Assembly (NCBI GenBank): GCA_030598385.1
Contig: JAUVQB010000027.1
Location: 1-10,154 of the forward strand
Source: Alphaproteobacteria bacterium
GTDB taxonomy: Bacteria; Pseudomonadota; Alphaproteobacteria; Kiloniellales; JAKSDN01
Direction of reading: 5' to 3'
Length of the DNA: 10,154 bases
Below the pieces are notes generated by a model. It did no database searches, was not told the origin of the DNA, and saw only the letters and a program-made list of their open reading frames with translations. The position numbers were made by a program, and so were the translations under genes. Below are positions 7,201-10,154 of the stretch, piece by piece. Position 1 is the stretch's first letter, and every line of letters begins with the position of its first letter.

Positions 7201-7485
7201 CTCCATGACGATGTTGGCGCCGCCGAGGAAAGCGGTCGAGCGCATCTCCTTGATGCCCTCGATGTTGCGCAGCTGCTCTTCGAGCGGCTTGACGATGAGG
7301 CGCTCGGCGTCTTCCGGCGAAATCCCCTCGTGATGGATGTTGGTGTAGATGACCGGCAGGTCGATATCCGGCTCGGCCTCCTTGGGCACCGTGTGATAGG
7401 CATAGCCGCCGGCGATCAGCACCAGCACCAGGCAGGCCAGCACCGTGCGGGCGTGGCCGAGGGCGGCGTCGATGAGAGGTTTCAT
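4285..7485 (-). CDS. RND-family efflux pump, inner-membrane permease subunit (AcrB/HAE-1-like)
   Basis: At 1066 residues this is a full-length resistance-nodulation-division pump. It has a first membrane segment at 13-32, a large periplasmic loop, membrane segments 2-6 at about 332-485, a seventh at 531-550, a second periplasmic loop and segments 8-12 at about 866-1033. Such pumps export drugs, bile salts, solvents or metabolites from the periplasm, driven by protons. In segment 4 the motif is LVDGAIVVTE, so Asp398 is kept but the second Asp of the AcrB pair is Gly399. In segment 10 the AcrB lysine position falls in VVNNNIVLID (Asn933-935). Both variants suggest a non-AcrB branch of the superfamily. 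The C-terminus is Arg-rich. The ATG at 7485 fits the family N-terminus, but no Shine-Dalgarno is visible; tandem repeats occupy that place. It is the last gene of a padR-adaptor-pump set. Substrate unknown. Confidence 0.95.
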   Translation of the reverse strand: MKPLIDAALGHARTVLACLVLVLIAGGYAYHTVPKEAEPDIDLPVIYTNIHHEGISPEDAERLIVKPLEEQLRNIEGIKEMRSTAFLGGANIVMEFDAGFDADTAMADVRDKVDLAKPELPEDADEPTVHEINLSLFPVLVVTLSGEVPERTLLRLARDLQDRIEGLTGVLKAEIAGDREELIEVVVEPLVLESYNLNATDLIEAVQRSNRVVAAGALDTGEGRFAIKLPGLFGSMEDILNMPVKVNDDAVVRFQDIATLRRTFKDPEGMARINGRQAIALEVSKRTGENIIGTIEQVRALVEQVRGAWPEGVIVTYSQDKSSNIRAMLADLQNNVLSAVLLVMVVVVATLGLRSAGLVGIAIPGSFLTGILVLAAFGLTVNIVVLFSLILAVGMLVDGAIVVTEYADRKMSEGLHRRDAYALAAKRMAWPITAATATTLAAFLPLVFWPGMVGEFMKYLPITLVATLSASLVMALIFVPTLGAIFGKAGGAADERTMQALAAGEHGDLTRVPGPTGLYVRGLRAALKHPAKILLAALALLVAVQMAYQSYGRGVEFFPDVEPDNAILQIHARGNLSIFERDGLMREVEARIFELQRETGAFHAIYTRSVASSGIQRDEPEDLIGSIQLEFTDWQLRESANEILSEIRRRTADLAGILVETRKQEAGPPVGKPIQIEISAESAAVIDATAARINEGLAEIGGFVDIEDGRPVPGIEWQIDVDRAQAAKFGADISMIGGYVRMITNGMSLGEYRADDSDEEIDIVVRLPERYRNLAELDQIRVQTQAGLVPISSFVERHARPKVGLLRRIDGKRVMTVKADVAPGLLADDKVRQIRAWLAGADLDPRARITFKGEDEEQKAAQAFLFKAFTVALFLMAIILVTQFNSFYSAFLILSAVVLSTIGVMIGLLVTAQPFGIVMSGIGVIALAGIVVNNNIVLIDTYDRLKRSTPDPVEAILRTGAQRLRPVILTSVTTILGLMPMVLALNIDFFARSIELGGPSTQWWRQLSTAIVFGLGFATVLTLLVTPCALMLRVNVAAWRRRRRRGTTLKAGGRPEQAGRLPHPAE

Positions 7486-7527
7486 GGCAGGGGGATCAGG
7501 GCAGGTAGATCAGGGCAGGGGGTTCAT
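7486..7527. repeat. Three 14-bp tandem repeats directly upstream of the RND pump start
   Basis: Three consecutive 14-bp units occupy 7486-7499, 7500-7513 and 7514-7527. On the minus strand they read, in order of transcription, ATGAACCCCCTGCC, CTGATCTACCTGCC and CTGATCCCCCTGCC, and lead straight into the pump start ATGAAACCTCTCAT, itself a diverged copy of the unit. The first unit carries an ATG in the pump frame that ends after five codons at TGA. A strong Shine-Dalgarno-like GGAGGAG lies farther back, at 7556-7562 (minus strand). The repeat replaces the sequence where the pump's ribosome binding site should be. Confidence 0.7.
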
Positions 7528-7578
7528 GGCGGATCGGCTCTCAAGGTCGCTCGATCTCCTCCGGGGTCCGCGCCGGGC

Positions 7579-8676
7579 CTAGCCTTCGCCGGCTTCGGGC
7601 GAAAGGGCGGCCTCGTCGACCGTGCGGACCCGCTGGCCGTCGCGCACGAATTCCTGACCCACGGTGATCAGCGTCACCTCGGCGGGCAGGCCGAGCAGCC
7701 ACAAGCCGCCCGCGCCCTGCTCGACGATCTGGACGGGAAGGAAGCGAACCCTCTGATCGGCATCGACGACTTTGACGCCGATGGTGCCCGAGGTGCTGAG
7801 GGACAAGATTGCGGGGGAAACCCGGTGCGCCAGCACCGTGGGGCCGGGCAGCACCACCTCGGCGGTGACGCCGTCGCGCAAGGATCCGTCCGGGTTGGCG
7901 ACCTCCAGCTCGACCCGGAAGGTCCGGGTCACCGGGTCGGCGACCCTCGAGATATGCCGGATGCGCCCCTCGACGCTCTCGCCGGTCATGAGCCGGGCGA
8001 CGCCAGGTCCGCCGACCTCGAGGCGCCCGATGTCCCGCTCGCTCACCTGCCCGATCACCAGGACGGGGTCGAGATCCACCAGGTTGGCGATCGCGTCGCC
8101 CATCTCGACGAAGTCGCCCAAGTCAACCGATCGGTCGTCGATAAAACCTGCGAAGGGCGCGCGGATGACCGTGTTCTCGAGATCGACCCGCGCGCGCGCG
8201 ACCGCTGCTTCGGCGCTTTCCAGTTCGGCGAGCGAGGCGGCGAGCTGGGTCTCGGCGCGAAATCCCTTCTCGGCCAGCTTCTCGGCCGCCTTGTGCTCGA
8301 TCCGCCGCTGCTCCAAGAGTGCCTTGGCCTGGGCGAGGCGCGCCGGGCGGTCTTCGGGCGCGAGGCGCACCAGCGGATCGCCTTCCGCCACCGCCATGCC
8401 GCGCTGGATGGCCAGCTCGATGATGCGGCCGTGGGTCTCGGCGCGCGCCTCGACCTTGCGCAGCGCCTCGGTGCGCCCGCGCAAGACCACGGCGGTCTCA
8501 TACGGCACCGCGCTTTGTTGCCGGACGCGGACTTGGGGCAGGCTGTCGCTCAGGCTCAGGTCGGCCGGCGGCTTGCGCGCGACATCCTCGGCTTGAATAC
8601 CGCTCAGCTCGCCCGAGGCGATCCAGGCGGTGGCCAAGACCGCCAAGCCGGCGGCGATGAAGAAGGAACGCCTCAT
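7579..8676 (-). CDS. RND efflux periplasmic adaptor subunit (membrane fusion protein, HlyD/AcrA-like)
   Basis: This 365-residue protein links the inner-membrane RND pump to an outer-membrane channel. It starts with a basic, hydrophobic signal or anchor (residues 1-21). There is no cysteine lipobox, so it is unlikely to be a lipoprotein. A split lipoyl-like domain (about 73-105 and 168-200, with NTVIRAPFAGFIDDRSV and a GDFVEMGD turn) encloses an alpha-helical hairpin at about 108-166, rich in Ala, Glu and Leu. A beta-barrel follows, with VTRTFRVELEVANPDGSLRDGV at 249-270, and then a membrane-proximal domain. The start has AAGGAG five bases upstream (8682-8687, minus strand). The pump gene lies 93 bases downstream and padR 104 bases upstream on the same strand, so one transcript is likely. 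No outer-membrane channel gene is present in the window; a TolC-like protein elsewhere is presumably shared. Confidence 0.93.
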   Translation of the reverse strand: MRRSFFIAAGLAVLATAWIASGELSGIQAEDVARKPPADLSLSDSLPQVRVRQQSAVPYETAVVLRGRTEALRKVEARAETHGRIIELAIQRGMAVAEGDPLVRLAPEDRPARLAQAKALLEQRRIEHKAAEKLAEKGFRAETQLAASLAELESAEAAVARARVDLENTVIRAPFAGFIDDRSVDLGDFVEMGDAIANLVDLDPVLVIGQVSERDIGRLEVGGPGVARLMTGESVEGRIRHISRVADPVTRTFRVELEVANPDGSLRDGVTAEVVLPGPTVLAHRVSPAILSLSTSGTIGVKVVDADQRVRFLPVQIVEQGAGGLWLLGLPAEVTLITVGQEFVRDGQRVRTVDEAALSPEAGEG

Positions 8677-8780
8677 ACCCGCTCCTTATGAGTGGCGGCC
8701 ACCCGCGGCAGTCCTCTAATGTTACGCACGCTGCTTCGCTCCAATTCACCCATGCCGGTCATATTTTTGCCGCCGCCGGT

Positions 8781-9323
8781 TCATTCCGCGACCAGGCTGC
8801 TCGGCGCACTCACCTCAGCCAACAGGCCGTCGCGGTGTTCGCGCAGGTACCGGACCGCCGTGGCGTACCAGGCCAGGCCGAAGCCATGGACGAACCGCTC
8901 GCCGGGCGGACGCGCCGCCGCGCCGCAGCCCGCCATGCGCTCGAGGCTGGCTTCATACCAGCCGATCCGCTGGTCGATGAACTCGGCCAGGAGCGGCGGC
9001 GGCAGGATATGTGCGAAGAACAGGATGAAGAGGAAGTCGGACGACAAGCGATCGTCCGCCGGCGGCTTCATCAGGCGCGCGGCCAAGGCATCGCGCCCGG
9101 CCGGGGTGATGGAATAGACCTTCTTGTCGGGCCGCTTGTCCTGACGTTCGTTACGGCAAGCGAGCAGGCCGTCTTCGCTCAGCTTGGTGAGCGCCGGATA
9201 GATCGACCCGAAGCTCGCCGCCTGAATGTGGGCGAAGGGCCCTTCCTCGAAGCTCTTCTTGATCTCGTAGCCGCTCGCATCGCCGCGCGCGAGCACGCCG
9301 AGGCAAAGTGTCCTGGCATCCAT
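8781..9323 (-). CDS. PadR-family transcriptional regulator
   Basis: The 180-residue protein has an N-terminal winged-helix domain (about 5-85) with the family pattern L-G-V-L-x-x-G-x-x-S-G-Y-E-I-K and, in the recognition region, FGSIYPALTKLSEDGLL (38-54), then a wing ending in YSITPAGRDAL. The C-terminal part (about 90-168) is helical, as in the dimerising Vir-type domain of PadR proteins. PadR proteins usually repress nearby efflux or detoxification genes and release DNA when they bind a small ligand. The start at 9323 is chosen because GGGGAGGG (9330-9337, minus strand) precedes it at a good distance and homology begins there; a 27-residue upstream extension lacks this support. The gene precedes the adaptor and pump on the same strand, so it is probably autoregulated and the cassette's own regulator. 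Confidence 0.93.
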   Translation of the reverse strand: MDARTLCLGVLARGDASGYEIKKSFEEGPFAHIQAASFGSIYPALTKLSEDGLLACRNERQDKRPDKKVYSITPAGRDALAARLMKPPADDRLSSDFLFILFFAHILPPPLLAEFIDQRIGWYEASLERMAGCGAAARPPGERFVHGFGLAWYATAVRYLREHRDGLLAEVSAPSSLVAE

Positions 9324-9345
9324 ACTTGGCCCTCCCCATTGCTCA

Positions 9346-9364
9346 TGTAGGTGCCGCACATATA
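9346..9364. promoter_or_regulatory. Candidate PadR operator overlapping the padR promoter
   Basis: The sequence TGTAGGTGCCGCACATATA is an imperfect dyad centred on 9355, with seven of nine base pairs symmetric and a perfect GTGC-C-GCAC core. It also contains ATGT and ACAT half-sites (9345-9348 and 9358-9361) spaced by nine bases, close to the ATGT-N8-ACAT arrangement described for PadR. It lies 23-41 bases before the padR ATG and overlaps a possible minus-strand -10 hexamer TATATG (9359-9364). A protein bound here would block transcription of padR and the genes behind it. On the plus strand TATAAT at 9361-9366, with TTGCTC 16 bases before it, could fire divergently toward the CBS gene. Confidence 0.4.
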
Positions 9365-9438
9365 ATTGTCCAGCATATATCGATTCAGAATAAAGGCACG
9401 CCATATCCGCTCGGAAGTATTTGTAATTAATATAGATA

Positions 9439-9485
9439 TATCAAATAGTTGTATTTCATTCTTAAACTTCTTAGTGCGTTATAAT
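9439..9485 (+). promoter_or_regulatory. IHF-consensus site and -10 TATAAT in an AT-rich island
   Basis: TATCAAATAGTTG at 9439-9451 matches the integration host factor consensus WATCAANNNNTTR at every fixed position. About 30 bases downstream, TATAAT at 9480-9485 is a perfect -10 hexamer; the best -35 candidates nearby match only three of six bases. Bases 9421-9470 hold just nine G or C in fifty. The arrangement is that of an IHF-assisted sigma-70-type promoter directed at the CBS gene, with a leader of nearly 290 bases. It could also loop the shared padR/CBS regulatory region. AT-rich DNA contains such hexamers by chance, so this is tentative. Confidence 0.4.
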
Positions 9486-9490
9486 GCATG

Positions 9491-9774
9491 GGAGGCTACG
9501 CCGCGTTTGAAGGACCGTGGCGGAGTAAGGAGCGGGGACCGCAAGCCCGGCAATCGGCTCGACCTTTCGTCATAACCGACGCCAATAACGGTCTCATGCG
9601 CTTAGCCTTTGTCGTTTCTCGGGGTATTCCCAACGGCGGCGAATGAGCTTATGCTTCGAAGACGCGCAGTTCCTGCGAATGAGGCACACGGTCGCGCGCG
9701 AGACTTGGGGTTTGCAACCCCCTCGGGGCCGCCAAGTCCCGGCCGGCCGTCGCGAATGCGGGGAGGCAGGCTGA
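9491..9774 (+). other. Gene-free leader region before the CBS gene, with a possible stem-loop
   Basis: No convincing gene is present in these 284 bases, and the few open frames are shadows or end early. Near its end, GACTTGG (9702-9708) can pair with CCAAGTC (9732-9738) around an inner hairpin GGGGTT-TGC-AACCCC (9707-9721); the two stems share two bases and would compete. If transcription begins at 9480-9490 this would be a long structured 5' leader. No known riboswitch is recognised. Confidence 0.3.
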
Positions 9775-10154
9775 ATGAAAGTAAGCGATATACTTGGATC
9801 CAAAGGCAACGCCGTCGCGACCATCAGGCCGGAGGCGTCGATCTCTACGGTCGTGCGTCGCTTGAAGCTCGAGGGCATCGGCGCCATGGTGGTCAGTGAA
9901 GACGCCGTTCAGGTCGTCGGCATCATCTCCGAACGGGACATTGTGCGAGGGCTCGCCGAAGACGGTGCGGAGCTCCTGGAGAAGCGGGTGCTCGATCTCA
10001 TGACCAGTCCGGTCAAGACCTGCACACTGGATGCGAACATCAAGGACATCATGGCGGTGATGACCCGCCGCCGCATTCGCCATCTCCCGGTCGTGGAAGA
10101 CAGCCGCCTGGTCGGCATCATCTCGATCGGAGACGTGGTGAAGAACCGCCTGGA
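9775..10154 (+). CDS. CBS-domain pair protein (3' end beyond window)
   Basis: The visible 126 residues form two cystathionine-beta-synthase (CBS) domains. The first spans about 1-62, with MKVSDIL, then GAMVV and VVGIISERDIVRGL. The second spans about 72-126, with VLDLMTSPVKT, DIMAVMTRRRIRHLPVV and LVGIISIGDVVKNRL. Such stand-alone CBS pairs are typically about 140 residues long and bind adenosine nucleotides or related ligands in the cytoplasm, modulating partner proteins; no partner domain is visible here. The ATG is preceded by GGGGAGG (9760-9766) eight bases upstream. The frame is open to the window end, so only a short C-terminus should be missing. It is divergent from padR across a 451-base gap, and a functional link with the pump is not evident. 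Confidence 0.9.
   Translation, partial: MKVSDILGSKGNAVATIRPEASISTVVRRLKLEGIGAMVVSEDAVQVVGIISERDIVRGLAEDGAELLEKRVLDLMTSPVKTCTLDANIKDIMAVMTRRRIRHLPVVEDSRLVGIISIGDVVKNRL

Noticed and set aside
7096..8691. A 531-residue open frame on the plus strand across the adaptor and the start of the pump gene
   Set aside because: It is antisense to two well-supported genes, has the Gly/His/Asp/Arg-rich composition of a shadow frame in GC-rich DNA, and has no recognisable domain.
9324..9404. A 27-residue N-terminal extension of the PadR protein
   Set aside because: The internal ATG at 9323 has a strong ribosome binding site and the winged-helix domain begins there; the extension would also cover the candidate operator and promoter.

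Overview
The window is GC-rich chromosomal DNA from a proteobacterium, most likely an alphaproteobacterium of the Rhodospirillales/Kiloniellales type. I infer this from gene content (LOG protein, LysM protein, adjacent psd-pssA, PadR-controlled RND pump), the protein style and the codon use; no rRNA or marker gene confirms it. I see no tRNA, rRNA, CRISPR array, transposase or phage gene. Every large gene looks intact, and only the last one is cut by the window edge.

Layout: 1-316 is non-coding and relatively AT-rich. A LOG-family nucleotide phosphoribohydrolase (317-901, minus) is divergent from a membrane-anchored LysM protein with two Ig-like repeats (1131-2318, plus). Between the LysM gene and psd lies a 410-base gap. 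It holds the most unusual object in the window: a 279-base element with 33-bp imperfect terminal inverted repeats (29/33) enclosing two large hairpin domains (2443-2721). Next come psd (2729-3445) and pssA (3445-4260), which overlap by one base and encode the last two steps of phosphatidylethanolamine synthesis. Convergent to them, on the minus strand and read from right to left, lie a PadR-type regulator (9323-8781), an RND periplasmic adaptor (8676-7579) and an RND inner-membrane pump (7485-4285). This is a self-contained regulated efflux cassette without an outer-membrane channel gene. A 450-base regulatory gap with a strongly AT-rich core (18% GC over 9421-9470) and an exact IHF-consensus match separates padR from a divergent CBS-pair protein (9775 onward, truncated by the window).

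How it fits together: psd and pssA turn CDP-diacylglycerol and serine into phosphatidylserine and then phosphatidylethanolamine at the inner membrane. The PadR protein probably represses its own operon through a dyad next to its start and releases the pump genes when it binds a ligand. No clearly new multi-gene system is visible. The points worth a second look are the nested palindromic element directly upstream of psd, a 14-bp tandem repeat that copies the start-codon region of the RND pump, and the padR/CBS regulatory island.
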